Program-made: the position numbers and the translations under genes | Notes under the pieces: model-generated | Database searches by the model: none | What the model was told of the DNA's origin: nothing | What the model saw: the letters and a program-made list of their open reading frames with translations, nothing else | Part shown: piece by piece, positions 1-8,417 of the stretch | Numbering within the stretch: position 1 is the first letter of the stretch | Layout of the letters: each line of letters begins with the position of its first letter | NCBI GenBank assembly: GCA_934454005.1 | Contig: CAKSGI010000019.1 | Coordinates: forward strand, 1 to 18,055 | Reading direction: 5' to 3' | Length of the DNA: 18,055 nt | DNA from: an uncultured Eubacteriales bacterium | GTDB taxonomy: Bacteria; Bacillota_A; Clostridia; Oscillospirales; Acutalibacteraceae

Positions 1-1
1 A

Positions 2-1192
2 GATATGGAGAGACTAATTGCTGCAGTTGAATTTGGCGCAGATGCAGTATATCTAGCCGGAAAAGAATTTGGAATGAGAACGTCTCCTATTAATTTTAGT
101 AGTGAGGATTTAAAAAAAGGTATTGAATATGCTCATTCTAAGAATGTGAGGGTCTACTTAACTTGTAATACACTTCCAAGAAATGATGAACTCGATAGAC
201 TTCCAACATTCATAGTAACCGCTAAAAATGCTGGTATAGATGCCTTTATTGTATCGGATATCGGTGTATTAAGTATAATAAAAAAGTATGCACCTAATGT
301 TGATATTCATATATCTACTCAAGCTGGTATTGTGAATTATGCTACAGCAAATGCTTTTTATAAAATGGGTGCAAAACGTATTGTTTTAGCAAGAGAATTA
401 TCTTTAGACGAAATATCAACAATTAGAAAAAACATTCCATCTGACCTTGAAATAGAAACATTTGTCCATGGTGCAATGTGTGTGTCTTTCTCTGGTAGAT
501 GCTTACTTTCTAGCTATTTAACAGGTAGAGACGCCAATAGAGGAAACTGTGCTCAACCATGTAGATGGAAATATCACATTGTTGAAGAAAATAGGAATGG
601 TCAGTTCTTTCCAATACAGGAATCTGATAATGGTACATATTTATTTAATTCTAGAGACCTATGCATGATAGAACATATTCCTAAAATTATTAATGCAGGC
701 GTTACAAGTTTAAAAATAGAGGGAAGAGCTAAATCAGCATATTATGTCGCAGCTACAACAAATGCTTATAAACATGCTTTAAATGATTACTATAAGTTTG
801 GAAATGAATGGAAATTATCAAGTTGGATAAAAGAAGAGGTGAACAAAATAAGCCACAGAGAATACAATACTGGTTTTTTCTTTAATAACGAACCTGGACA
901 AGTCTATAGTAACGGCGGATATATAAGAGAATATGAAGTTGTTGCAGTTTGCGATGATTATAAAAATGGGATAGCTCAAATTTCTCAAAGAAATCGCTTT
1001 TACGTTGGTGATACATTAGATGTTTTAGAACCCTCTGGAAAACCTTTTGAAATTGAAGTTCTAAAACTTTATGATGAATGGAAAAATAAAGTTGATGTTG
1101 CACCTCATGCTATGCAAAAACTTTTTATGCCAACAGATAAACCAATAAAAAAAGGAGCTTTTTTTAGAAAAAAAATAACAAAAAAGGCATAA
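2..1192 (+). CDS. U32 family peptidase-like protein (TrhP/YrrO type), 5' end cut by window
   Basis: The reading frame is open to the left edge. The first visible ATG at 5 follows an in-frame GAT, and family members normally begin about ten residues earlier with a PELLAPAGD-like stretch, so this Met is internal and the gene is partial. Numbering from that Met, the U32 signature runs from E151 to S169 (ETFVHGAMC...GRCLLS), followed by C182 and C186, and KIEGR at 237-241. C159, C166, C182 and C220 resemble the iron-sulfur cluster ligands known in U32 relatives such as UbiU. Despite the name, characterised relatives mostly act in oxidative modification of RNA or ubiquinone; TrhP/YrrO proteins are needed for 5-hydroxyuridine at the tRNA wobble position. 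The near-complete length (about 400 residues) fits the TrhP/YrrO group. It is probably transcribed together with tyrS, 33 bases downstream, which also suits a tRNA role. The exact substrate is inferred. Confidence 0.9.
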   Translation, partial: DMERLIAAVEFGADAVYLAGKEFGMRTSPINFSSEDLKKGIEYAHSKNVRVYLTCNTLPRNDELDRLPTFIVTAKNAGIDAFIVSDIGVLSIIKKYAPNVDIHISTQAGIVNYATANAFYKMGAKRIVLARELSLDEISTIRKNIPSDLEIETFVHGAMCVSFSGRCLLSSYLTGRDANRGNCAQPCRWKYHIVEENRNGQFFPIQESDNGTYLFNSRDLCMIEHIPKIINAGVTSLKIEGRAKSAYYVAATTNAYKHALNDYYKFGNEWKLSSWIKEEVNKISHREYNTGFFFNNEPGQVYSNGGYIREYEVVAVCDDYKNGIAQISQRNRFYVGDTLDVLEPSGKPFEIEVLKLYDEWKNKVDVAPHAMQKLFMPTDKPIKKGAFFRKKITKKA

Positions 1193-1225
1193 TTTATTTT
1201 TTTAACTTAGAAAGGAATTTATATT

Positions 1226-2455
1226 ATGGGAGTATTTGAAGAACTAAAGTCAAGAGGCTTAATTGCCCAGATGACAAATGAAGAAAAAATAAAAGACCTC
1301 TTAAACAATAACAAAATAAATTTTTATATAGGGTTCGATCCTACCGCTGATAGTTTACACGTTGGACACTTTGTTCAGATCATGGTTATGTCTCATATGC
1401 AAAAAGCAGGACATATCCCTATAGCTTTATTTGGTGGAGGAACTGGAATGATAGGAGATCCATCAGGAAAATCTGATATGAGGAAAATGTTAACAAGGGA
1501 AACTATAAACCACAATATAGAGTGCTTTAAAAAACAAATGTCTCGATTAATAGATTTTTCAAACAATAAAGCTATAATGGTAAATAATTCAGATTGGTTA
1601 TCTGATTTAAATTATATAAACTTTTTAAGAGATATTGGCATTTGTTTTTCTGTAAATCGTATGCTTTCGTTTGAATGTTATAAACAAAGACTCGAAAAAG
1701 GATTATCATTTTTTGAATTAAATTATATGTTGATGCAAAGCTATGATTTTTTAGTTCTTAATAGAAAATATAATTGCATTTTGGAACTCGGAGGAGATGA
1801 TCAATGGAGTAATATTATAGGCGGAGTTGAATTAATAAGAAAAAAAGATAGCAAAGAAGCTTACGGTATGACATTTACTCTATTGACAACAAGTGAAGGC
1901 AAAAAAATGGGAAAAACAGAAAGTGGAGCTGTTTGGCTTGATTCTGAAAAAACAAGTCCCTATGAGTTCTATCAGTACTGGAGAAATGTTGACGATGCAG
2001 ATGTTGTAAACTGTTTAAAAATTCTTACATTTTTACCTTTAGGTGAAATTGATGAACTCGCAAAACTAAAAGGAAGCGAAATAAATAAAGCAAAGGAAAT
2101 ACTTGCTTATGAAGTTACTAAATTGATTCATGGAGAAGAAGAAGCAACTAAAGCTCAAGAAACTGCTAAAGCCTTATTCACATCAAAAACAGATACTGAT
2201 AATATGCCATCAACCCAAATAGATAGAACTATTTTTGACTCTAATAAAATATCTATTATAGACCTGTTAGTAAACTTAAAATTGGTCCCTTCTAAGGGTG
2301 AAGCTAGACGCCTTATAAATCAAGGAGGTATATCCATAAATGGAGAAAAAGTTTTAACTATTTCAGAATCTGTAACGTTAGAACAATTTGCTAATAAAGG
2401 ATATATTATAATAAAAAAGGGTAAAAAAGTATATCATAAAGTAACAATTAAATAA
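1226..2455 (+). CDS. tyrS: Tyrosyl-tRNA synthetase
   Basis: Class I aminoacyl-tRNA synthetase that charges tRNA-Tyr in the cytoplasm, using ATP. At 409 residues it is of normal bacterial length. The HIGH motif is HVGH (45-48) and the KMSKS-type loop is KMGKT (227-231). Expected tyrosine-pocket residues are visible: Y34 and D38 in [11 protein letters not shown]167, Q171 and D174 in YMLMQSYDF, and the GGDDQW element at 189-194. An S4 RNA-binding domain fills the C-terminus (about 342-400, around [18 protein letters not shown]). The ATG at 1226 has AAAGGA at 1211-1216, nine bases upstream. Only 33 bases separate it from the U32 gene, so there is no room for the T-box leader that often controls tyrS in Bacillota. 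The frame, motifs and length are intact. Confidence 0.97.
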   Translation: MGVFEELKSRGLIAQMTNEEKIKDLLNNNKINFYIGFDPTADSLHVGHFVQIMVMSHMQKAGHIPIALFGGGTGMIGDPSGKSDMRKMLTRETINHNIECFKKQMSRLIDFSNNKAIMVNNSDWLSDLNYINFLRDIGICFSVNRMLSFECYKQRLEKGLSFFELNYMLMQSYDFLVLNRKYNCILELGGDDQWSNIIGGVELIRKKDSKEAYGMTFTLLTTSEGKKMGKTESGAVWLDSEKTSPYEFYQYWRNVDDADVVNCLKILTFLPLGEIDELAKLKGSEINKAKEILAYEVTKLIHGEEEATKAQETAKALFTSKTDTDNMPSTQIDRTIFDSNKISIIDLLVNLKLVPSKGEARRLINQGGISINGEKVLTISESVTLEQFANKGYIIIKKGKKVYHKVTIK

Positions 2456-2494
2456 ACTTAGTTATATATTTTCGAAAGTAGGTTAAAAGTTCAT

Positions 2495-3874
2495 ATGGGT
2501 GCAAAAATGAAAAGCTTTTTTGTATGTTCAGAATGTGGTTTTGAATCAGCTAAATTATACGGAAAGTGTCCTGGATGTGGCGAATGGAATACTATGAATG
2601 AAGAAATTAAAGATATTTCAAAAAATGTAAAATCAAATATCAACAAATTAAAAAAATCTTCAGAATTTATATCTCCAATTTTGATGAACGACATAGACAT
2701 TAAAGATGAGGAAAGATATCATACTGGCTTTTCTGAATTGGATAGGGTTCTTGGTGGTGGAATAGTTAAAGGTTCTATAGTGTTACTTGGTGGAGATCCA
2801 GGAATAGGTAAATCCACCATACTTCTGCAAATATGCAATAATCTTGGCAACAAACTCAAAATTTTATATGTATCCGGTGAAGAATCTAAAAGACAATTAA
2901 AATTAAGAGCCTCAAGACTAAAAGTGGATACTTGTAACCTGTACGTTTTGACCGAAACAGATATTGAATATATAATTGAGGGAATAAGAACAGAAAAACC
3001 AGATTTAGTATTAATAGATTCAATTCAAACGATGAGTCTTCAAGACTTATCGTCTTCACCTGGAAGTGTATCACAAGTAAAAGAATGTACTAATGCATTA
3101 ATGAGGATAGCTAAATCTTTAGATACCCCAATTATAATTGTTGGACACGTTAATAAAGATGGGGCTATTGCCGGACCTAAAGTTTTAGAACATATAGTTG
3201 ATACTGTTTTATATTTTGAAGGTGACAGACATATGTCATATAGAATATTAAGAGCTATAAAAAATAGGTATGGATCTACGAATGAAATAGGTGTTTTCCA
3301 GATGTTTGACAATGGCCTTCAGGAAGTTGAGAATCCATCGTTGATGTTGTTGTCTGGAAAACTTAAAAATGTATCTGGGACTTGTGTTGCATGCGTTATG
3401 GAAGGCTCCAGACCTATTCTATCAGAAGTTCAAGGGCTAGCTACATCATCTGGATTTGGAAATCCCAGGCGAATGGCTACCGGTTTTGATTATAACAGGT
3501 TATCTTTATTACTCGCTGTTTTAGAAAAACGTGCTGGATATTTTTTTTCCAATATGGACACATACATAAATATTGTTGGTGGAATGAAACTTGATGAACC
3601 TGCAGCAGATTTAGCTATAGCAGTTTCTCTGATTTCAAGTTTAAAGGACATAGCTATAAGCGACGACGCTGTTGTTTTTGGAGAAATTGGACTTGCAGGA
3701 GAAATAAGGTCTGTTTCGCATGCACATGAAAGAATCTCTGAATCTGCTAGACTTGGGTTTAAGCGCTGTATTTTACCATATCACAATTTAAAATCTATTA
3801 AAAACTGTAACAATGATATTGAATTGATAGGTGTAAGAAGTATAAGACAAGCTTTTGAAATTTTAAGTAAATAA
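2495..3874 (+). CDS. radA: DNA repair protein RadA (Sms)
   Basis: RecA-like branch-migration ATPase that processes recombination intermediates. All four family elements are present in 459 residues: an N-terminal zinc finger (C11, C14, C25, C28), Walker A GDPGIGKST (100-108), Walker B LVLID (171-175), the RadA-specific KNRYG motif (256-260), and a C-terminal Lon-protease-like domain (from about 290, with GGMKLDEPAADLAIA). The Lon-like domain is structural and is not a working protease in characterised RadA. The ATG at 2495 is preferred over the one at 2507 because MGAKMKSFFVC matches the usual short N-terminal lead; its ribosome site is weak (AGTAGG around 2478-2482, about 12 bases away). It follows tyrS by 39 bases and is probably in the same transcript. 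Confidence 0.97.
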   Translation: MGAKMKSFFVCSECGFESAKLYGKCPGCGEWNTMNEEIKDISKNVKSNINKLKKSSEFISPILMNDIDIKDEERYHTGFSELDRVLGGGIVKGSIVLLGGDPGIGKSTILLQICNNLGNKLKILYVSGEESKRQLKLRASRLKVDTCNLYVLTETDIEYIIEGIRTEKPDLVLIDSIQTMSLQDLSSSPGSVSQVKECTNALMRIAKSLDTPIIIVGHVNKDGAIAGPKVLEHIVDTVLYFEGDRHMSYRILRAIKNRYGSTNEIGVFQMFDNGLQEVENPSLMLLSGKLKNVSGTCVACVMEGSRPILSEVQGLATSSGFGNPRRMATGFDYNRLSLLLAVLEKRAGYFFSNMDTYINIVGGMKLDEPAADLAIAVSLISSLKDIAISDDAVVFGEIGLAGEIRSVSHAHERISESARLGFKRCILPYHNLKSIKNCNNDIELIGVRSIRQAFEILSK

Positions 3875-3953
3875 TTTAATTCTATAATTTATATTTTTTA
3901 AGGATAAATCGCGTAAACTTTTCAAATAATACCTTTTAAGGGGGAATTATTTA

Positions 3954-4973
3954 ATGAAAAAGTACGTGATTTTATTTTTTATAACTATAGCAGTTATTAT
4001 AACAATGAAAGTTGGAGTCAGCTACTTAAATAATAGTATTGTAGATGTTGATATTATCGATGTAGCAACATCTACCGTAGAAAATACAGTTTTGTGCTCT
4101 GGTATAGTGGAATATAGCAATTCTCAAAATGTTATAAGTAATTGTCCAGCTTTAATAAATGATATATACGTAAAAGAAGGGGAACAAGTGAAAAAAGGAG
4201 ATTCATTAGTCAATTTAACTAACGTAAAAATAGATAAAAACTCTACTCCTAATATCGATCCGTCGGATATAAACAGTGTTGGAGGATTGAACAACATTGA
4301 AAATATACAAGAAGTTTATAACAATTTTTTATTAGAATCACAGTCAAAAAATAATAACTACACTAAATTTGGAGACCCATATAATTTGAAAGCCCCTATT
4401 TCTGGTTTAGTAGTATCTGTTAATATTAAGAAAAATGATATTATTAATGGAAATTCCTCTATAATTACAATAGCTGATACAAATAAGATGCAAGTTAAAT
4501 TATCAGTAAATGAATCTAAAATATCAGATATAAAACTAGGTCAAAGGGCAATTATAACTGGTGTAGGATTTAAGGGATTAGAATACTCAGGAAAAGTCAC
4601 AAAAATATCAAATGAGGCCGAAAAAATAGTTGGTCCTTCAGGAAAAGAAACCGTAGTTAATGTTATAGTAGAGTTAGATAGTGCAAATAAAGATATAAAA
4701 CCCGGGTATACAGCAAAGTGTAAAATCATAACCTCTAAATCCGATAATGTATTGTTAACACCCTATGAATCGGTAAAATCTGATAATAGTGGTCAGGAAT
4801 ATTTATACAAATATGTAAATGGAAAAGCAATTAAAACATTTGTAGAAACAGGTAATGAGTACCAAAACGGATATGAAATTATCTCTGGAATTACATTAGG
4901 TGATAGAGTTATACAAAAAACAGATAAATTATATAATAATTGTAGAGTAAACATTGATAAGAATAATTATTGA
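3954..4973 (+). CDS. Membrane-fusion (HlyD/MacA-like) adaptor of an ABC exporter
   Basis: This is a 339-residue envelope protein of the periplasmic-adaptor family. One N-terminal membrane anchor (about residues 4-24) is followed by an extracytoplasmic part. Two half-lipoyl elements are visible: IYVKEGEQVKKGDSLVNL (71-88) and LKAPISGLVVSVNI (145-158). The latter is followed by a beta-barrel region with NKMQVKLSVNE (177-187) and GQRAIITG (196-203). The segment between the lipoyl halves is only about 55 residues, so the coiled-coil hairpin is short, as expected where there is no outer membrane to span. AAGGGGG at 3938-3944 gives a strong ribosome site nine bases before the ATG. The MacB-type permease begins 18 bases after its stop, so the two probably work together, as YknX and YknZ do in Bacillus. 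No ATPase gene is adjacent. The exported substrate is unknown. Confidence 0.88.
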   Translation: MKKYVILFFITIAVIITMKVGVSYLNNSIVDVDIIDVATSTVENTVLCSGIVEYSNSQNVISNCPALINDIYVKEGEQVKKGDSLVNLTNVKIDKNSTPNIDPSDINSVGGLNNIENIQEVYNNFLLESQSKNNNYTKFGDPYNLKAPISGLVVSVNIKKNDIINGNSSIITIADTNKMQVKLSVNESKISDIKLGQRAIITGVGFKGLEYSGKVTKISNEAEKIVGPSGKETVVNVIVELDSANKDIKPGYTAKCKIITSKSDNVLLTPYESVKSDNSGQEYLYKYVNGKAIKTFVETGNEYQNGYEIISGITLGDRVIQKTDKLYNNCRVNIDKNNY

Positions 4974-4991
4974 GGTATGGTTATATAAACT

Positions 4992-6176
4992 ATGATAGAT
5001 ATAATAAAATACTCATTTAAAAATTTTTATAGAAAAAAAATAAGAAGTATCCTAACAATATTAGGAATTTCTATAGGAGTAGCGTCTGTTATAATTATCG
5101 GAAACATAAGCCAGTGCGGTTCGTGTGCAATAACTGGAGAATTGGACAGTTTAGGTTTAGGGGGCCTTACTATCACTAGCGATTGTTCAGATTCTTATAA
5201 TTTGACTGATAACGAACTTGATATTGTAAAACAAAATAACAATGTAAAACAAGCAACTCCAATTATGATGCAAAATACTTGTGCCTATACAGGTACAAAT
5301 CAAATAAATAGTTTTTTATGGGGAATAGATTCTAAGGCAAACCAGATAATATCTCTGCAAGTATTACACGGAAGAAGTATAAATAGTTCTGACATTAAAT
5401 CATATAGTAATGTATGTATGGTAGACCAAAATTTTTCTAAAACTATGTATGGAAATGACAATATAGTTGGCCGTAAAGTTTCCATATTGTGCGGAAACAT
5501 AATAGAAGAATATGAAATAATAGGAATAATAAAAACCGGAAGTGGCATTTTGCAAAATGTTATAGGTGATTATATTCCAAACTTTATTTATATACCTTAT
5601 ACTACTATGCAAAATACAACAGGTAAAAGGTCATTTGATCAGATTGCTGTAAAGCTAAAGGATGGTACGAATTTAGACACTGCAGGAAATGATATAGTAA
5701 GATCACTATTAAGATCTAACGGAATAAACGAAGGTTATCATTCAAATAATTTATCGAAACAAAGACAAGGGCTAGATAACATCATGAATATCGTTACTAT
5801 AATATTGTCTGCAGTTGGAACAATATCACTATTTGTTGCTAGTTTAAGCATTATGACAGTTATGTTAGTTTCCGTTACAGAAAGAACAAAAGAAATTGGT
5901 ATAAAGAAATCTATAGGAGCAAGTAAAAAAGATATACTAATAGAATTTTTAGTGGAAGCACTAATGCTATCAATAATAGGGTGTTCAATAGGAAGCATAA
6001 TAGGAATTATCTTATCATATATTGGAGCATACTTTTTTGGTATAAATTTAGTAATGCGCATAGACATAATTATTTTATCTATACTATTTTCAATTGGAAC
6101 GGGGGTTTTGTTTGGAGTATATCCAGCAATAAAAGCATCCAATTTGAAACCGGTTGATGCATTAAGAAGAGAATGA
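4992..6176 (+). CDS. MacB/FtsX-type ABC transporter permease
   Basis: This 394-residue protein has the standard MacB permease layout. A cytoplasmic N-terminus leads into a first membrane helix (about 20-37, LTILGISIGVASVIIIG). A large extracytoplasmic domain follows (about 40-260), then three C-terminal helices (about 265-292, 320-348, 355-378). The FtsX-domain coupling stretch ERTKEIGIKKSIGASKKDI (297-315) should contact the nucleotide-binding subunit. The protein has no Walker motifs, so an ATPase must be supplied from elsewhere. The extracytoplasmic domain carries six cysteines (C42, C45, C65, C97, C142, C167); the first two form a CGSC motif just outside helix 1. The ribosome site is poor: GAGG lies at 4972-4975, overlapping the upstream stop and 16 bases from the ATG. 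Translational coupling to the adaptor gene is therefore likely. Confidence 0.9.
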   Translation: MIDIIKYSFKNFYRKKIRSILTILGISIGVASVIIIGNISQCGSCAITGELDSLGLGGLTITSDCSDSYNLTDNELDIVKQNNNVKQATPIMMQNTCAYTGTNQINSFLWGIDSKANQIISLQVLHGRSINSSDIKSYSNVCMVDQNFSKTMYGNDNIVGRKVSILCGNIIEEYEIIGIIKTGSGILQNVIGDYIPNFIYIPYTTMQNTTGKRSFDQIAVKLKDGTNLDTAGNDIVRSLLRSNGINEGYHSNNLSKQRQGLDNIMNIVTIILSAVGTISLFVASLSIMTVMLVSVTERTKEIGIKKSIGASKKDILIEFLVEALMLSIIGCSIGSIIGIILSYIGAYFFGINLVMRIDIIILSILFSIGTGVLFGVYPAIKASNLKPVDALRRE

Positions 6177-6183
6177 GAATTGT

Positions 6184-6213
6184 AATTATACAAAATGAAT
6201 ATTTTGTATAATT
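6184..6213. repeat. Perfect 13-bp AT-rich inverted repeat
   Basis: The arms AATTATACAAAAT (6184-6196) and ATTTTGTATAATT (6201-6213) are exact reverse complements separated by the four bases GAAT. Each arm has only one GC pair and no T-tract follows on either strand, so it is a poor match to an intrinsic terminator. It lies eight bases after the permease stop and about 34 bases before the -35 element of the recombinase promoter. A protein operator, or a weak transcript-end hairpin, are both possible. Confidence 0.7.
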
Positions 6214-6246
6214 AAGAATAGGTTTGGGAAATAATTTAGATTTGAT

Positions 6247-6275
6247 TTGCTGGTTTTTTTTTAATTTGTTATAAT
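6247..6275 (+). promoter_or_regulatory. Extended -10 promoter for the Xer-type recombinase gene
   Basis: TTGCTG at 6247-6252 and TATAAT at 6270-6275 are separated by exactly 17 bases, and a TGT (6267-6269) directly before the -10 gives the extended TGn element. The recombinase ATG lies 40 bases downstream. The spacing and the perfect -10 make this the clearest promoter in the window, although in such AT-rich DNA chance matches are common. Confidence 0.6.
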
Positions 6276-6314
6276 ATTATTAATTTATAAATATTATGAG
6301 GTTAAAAATAAACT

Positions 6315-7289
6315 ATGAATCCAAACTATATGAAAGAAGCTCCAAATATTATTAAAGAATTTCTAGGATATATGCAAACAATAAAAGGAAAATCTGAAAA
6401 AACAGTTGATGAATATTATATTGATCTTAGAACATTTTTTAGATATATAAAAATATCTAAAGGTTTGATTGATAGCCGTATTAAATTTGAAGATGTGAAA
6501 ATTGATGATATTAATATTGATATTATAAAAGAAATTACTCTAACAGATGTTTTTGAATATATGAATTATTTAATAGCTGAACGTCATAACGGAGCCTCTT
6601 CTAGATCAAGAAAGTCTTCTAGTCTTAGAACTTTTTTTAAGTACCTTACAAATAAAACTGGAAAATTAAAAAATAATCCTCTAACCGAACTTGAAAATCC
6701 TAAACTAAAGACATCTTTACCTAAATATTTAACTCTAGAGCAATGTCTGGATTTGTTAAATTCCGTTGATGGCAATTATAAGGAAAGAGACTATTGTATT
6801 TTAACCTTATTTTTAAATTGTGGAATGCGACTTTCGGAATTAGTTAATATTAACATTAATGATATAAAATCAGATAATACTTTAATAATTACTGGTAAGG
6901 GAAATAAAGAAAGACTGGTATATCTAAATAATGCATGCATTTCAGCAATAAATAACTACAAAAAAGTTAGACCTATAGATGGTGTTATTGACAAAAAAGC
7001 ATTATTTATAAGTAAACAAAAAAAACGTATAAGTCCTAAAACAATACAATATATAGTTAACAAATATCTAAAAAAAATTGGCCTTGATAATCAAGGATAT
7101 TCTGTACATAAACTACGTCATACAGCAGCAACGCTCATGTACCAATATGGGAATGTGGATATTAGAATTTTAAAAGACATATTAGGTCATGAAAATTTAG
7201 GCACCACACAAATATATACACACATATCAAACGAACAAATGCAAAAAGCTTCTATATCCAATCCATTGTCTAATATAAAAAACAAGTAG
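6315..7289 (+). CDS. Xer-type tyrosine recombinase
   Basis: Site-specific recombinase of the XerC/XerD/CodV group, 324 residues. The N-terminal SAM-like core-binding domain spans about 8-115 and the catalytic domain about 135-310. The full catalytic set is visible: R172 (CGMRLSE), K195 (TGKGNKER), H265 and R268 (HKLRHT), H292 (LGHENLG) and the nucleophile Y301 (IYTH). The compact size, lack of an extra arm-binding domain, and absence of phage or transposon genes nearby favour the housekeeping role of resolving chromosome dimers at dif over an integrase role; XerC and XerD cannot be told apart here. The nearest ribosome site is GAGG at 6298-6301, 13 bases from the ATG. The gene has its own promoter and terminator, so it is a single-gene unit. 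Confidence 0.9.
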   Translation: MNPNYMKEAPNIIKEFLGYMQTIKGKSEKTVDEYYIDLRTFFRYIKISKGLIDSRIKFEDVKIDDINIDIIKEITLTDVFEYMNYLIAERHNGASSRSRKSSSLRTFFKYLTNKTGKLKNNPLTELENPKLKTSLPKYLTLEQCLDLLNSVDGNYKERDYCILTLFLNCGMRLSELVNININDIKSDNTLIITGKGNKERLVYLNNACISAINNYKKVRPIDGVIDKKALFISKQKKRISPKTIQYIVNKYLKKIGLDNQGYSVHKLRHTAATLMYQYGNVDIRILKDILGHENLGTTQIYTHISNEQMQKASISNPLSNIKNK

Positions 7290-7322
7290 AAAATATTTTT
7301 ATAATCTTTTCTACTTGTTTTT
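7278..7322. terminator. Bidirectional intrinsic terminator between convergent genes
   Basis: The left arm at 7278-7293 (AAAAACAAGTAGAAAA core) pairs perfectly with the right arm at 7307-7322, giving 16 base pairs around a 13-base loop. The A-rich left flank and T-rich right flank supply a U-tract on either strand. The structure includes the recombinase stop codon and lies just outside the pfkA stop, so it probably ends both converging transcripts. Confidence 0.8.
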
Positions 7323-7324
7323 AT

Positions 7325-8401
7325 TTATGCTCCAAAAGATATTCCTATACTAGTAGCTGATTTAATAATATCAGAGTTCTTTGGAACTGTTTTTAATTTT
7401 CCTGCAATATTCTTTAACTTTACAGGAATTATTTCATTATTTACTAACGCTACCATATTCCCATATTTTTCCTCTATGATAAGTTTGGCTGCTTCAGCCC
7501 CTAGTCTTGTTGCAAGGAGCCTATCATAAGGACAAGGACCACCACCCCTTTGAAAATGACCTGGAACAGTTACTCTTATTTCTTGCTCTGTGTACTCCCC
7601 TATTTGTTTTGCTAGTTCATAGGATATTGAGGGATAATGTGATTTATCTTTTCTTTGTTTTTGTTCCTTTTTAGGTAATTTAGAAAACTCTTCGGACATA
7701 GCTCCTTCAGCAACAGCTAAAATTGAGAAATGTTTCCCTTTCTTTAATCTTTCATCCAAAGTATGAACAATAGTTTTGACTTTGTATGGTATTTCAGGAA
7801 TCAAAATTACATTTGCACCTCCGGAAATCCCTGCATATAATGTTAACCAACCTGCTTTATGTCCCATTAATTCAACAATAAATACTCTTCCATGAGACGT
7901 AGCCGTTGTATGAATACAATCAATGACATTGGTAGCTATATTTACGGCACTCTGGAATCCAAATGTCATATCTGTTCCCCATAAATCATTATCTATTGTT
8001 TTGGGAAGCGTTACTATATTTAAACCTTTTTCACTAAGCAAATTTGCTGTTTTATGAGTTCCATTACCTCCTAATATTACCAAACAATCTAACATCATTT
8101 TATTATAATTATTTATCATTAATTGTACTTTATCAATACTATTCTCATCAACAAACTTCATCAATTTGAACGGCTGTCTTGAAGTTCCTAAAATAGTTCC
8201 ACCCAACGTTAATATTCCAGAAAAGTCATCCTCATTCATAAGATGATAATCTCCATCTATAAGTCCCCTATATCCATCTTTAATTCCATATACTTCAATA
8301 TTAACTCCATAATGCTCATATAATGCTTTAGTTACACCTCTAATTGCCGCATTTAGCCCTTGGCAATCTCCACCGCTAGTTAAAATTCCAACTCGTTTCA
8401 A
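7325..8401 (-). CDS. pfkA: 6-phosphofructokinase, donor type uncertain (ATP or PPi)
   Basis: Phosphorylates fructose 6-phosphate to fructose 1,6-bisphosphate in glycolysis; 358 residues. Recognised elements are TSGGDCQGLNAAIRG (8-22), GGTILGTSRQP (67-77), GGNGT (111-115), PKTIDND (133-139, containing the catalytic Asp D137), MGHKAGW (179-185) and GHFQRGG (281-287). In the E. coli enzyme the donor site is GGDGS with G124. Here the GGDGS Asp is Asn (N113), the following Gly is kept (ATP-like), and the G124 position is Lys (K134, typical of PPi-type and of some atypical ATP enzymes). The MGR arginine is His (H181). The donor therefore cannot be assigned from sequence. The start is TTG at 8401 with AAAGGAGAG (8409-8417) seven bases upstream. 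That site overlaps the ppk1 stop codon, so translation is probably coupled to ppk1. Confidence 0.93.
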   Translation of the reverse strand: MKRVGILTSGGDCQGLNAAIRGVTKALYEHYGVNIEVYGIKDGYRGLIDGDYHLMNEDDFSGILTLGGTILGTSRQPFKLMKFVDENSIDKVQLMINNYNKMMLDCLVILGGNGTHKTANLLSEKGLNIVTLPKTIDNDLWGTDMTFGFQSAVNIATNVIDCIHTTATSHGRVFIVELMGHKAGWLTLYAGISGGANVILIPEIPYKVKTIVHTLDERLKKGKHFSILAVAEGAMSEEFSKLPKKEQKQRKDKSHYPSISYELAKQIGEYTEQEIRVTVPGHFQRGGGPCPYDRLLATRLGAEAAKLIIEEKYGNMVALVNNEIIPVKLKNIAGKLKTVPKNSDIIKSATSIGISFGA

Positions 8402-8408
8402 ACTGTAT

Positions 8409-8417
8409 CTCTCCTTT
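8409..8417 (-). promoter_or_regulatory. Ribosome binding site of pfkA (supports TTG start)
   Basis: AAAGGAGAG on the minus strand, seven bases before the TTG at 8401. It overlaps the ppk1 stop codon (8416-8418), so ribosomes ending ppk1 finish on the pfkA initiation site. Confidence 0.8.

Noticed and set aside
1193..1225. Possible T-box riboswitch before tyrS, and likewise before ileS (15580-15643)
   Set aside because: T-box leaders need roughly 150 or more bases with specifier and antiterminator elements; the gaps are 33 and 64 bases and show no such elements.
3883..3888. TATAAT between radA and the adaptor gene as a promoter
   Set aside because: The best -35 candidate (TTTTAA at 3861-3866) matches only half the consensus. 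In such AT-rich DNA this is not enough to call, though an undetected promoter in this 79-base gap remains possible.
5738..6193. Antisense open frame of 151 codons opposite the permease gene
   Set aside because: It is the mirror of the membrane-helix coding region, with no ribosome site, family resemblance or context support.
6315..7289. The recombinase as an integrase marking a mobile element
   Set aside because: No att-like repeats, tRNA gene, phage or conjugation genes flank it, and its size and layout fit a housekeeping Xer protein.
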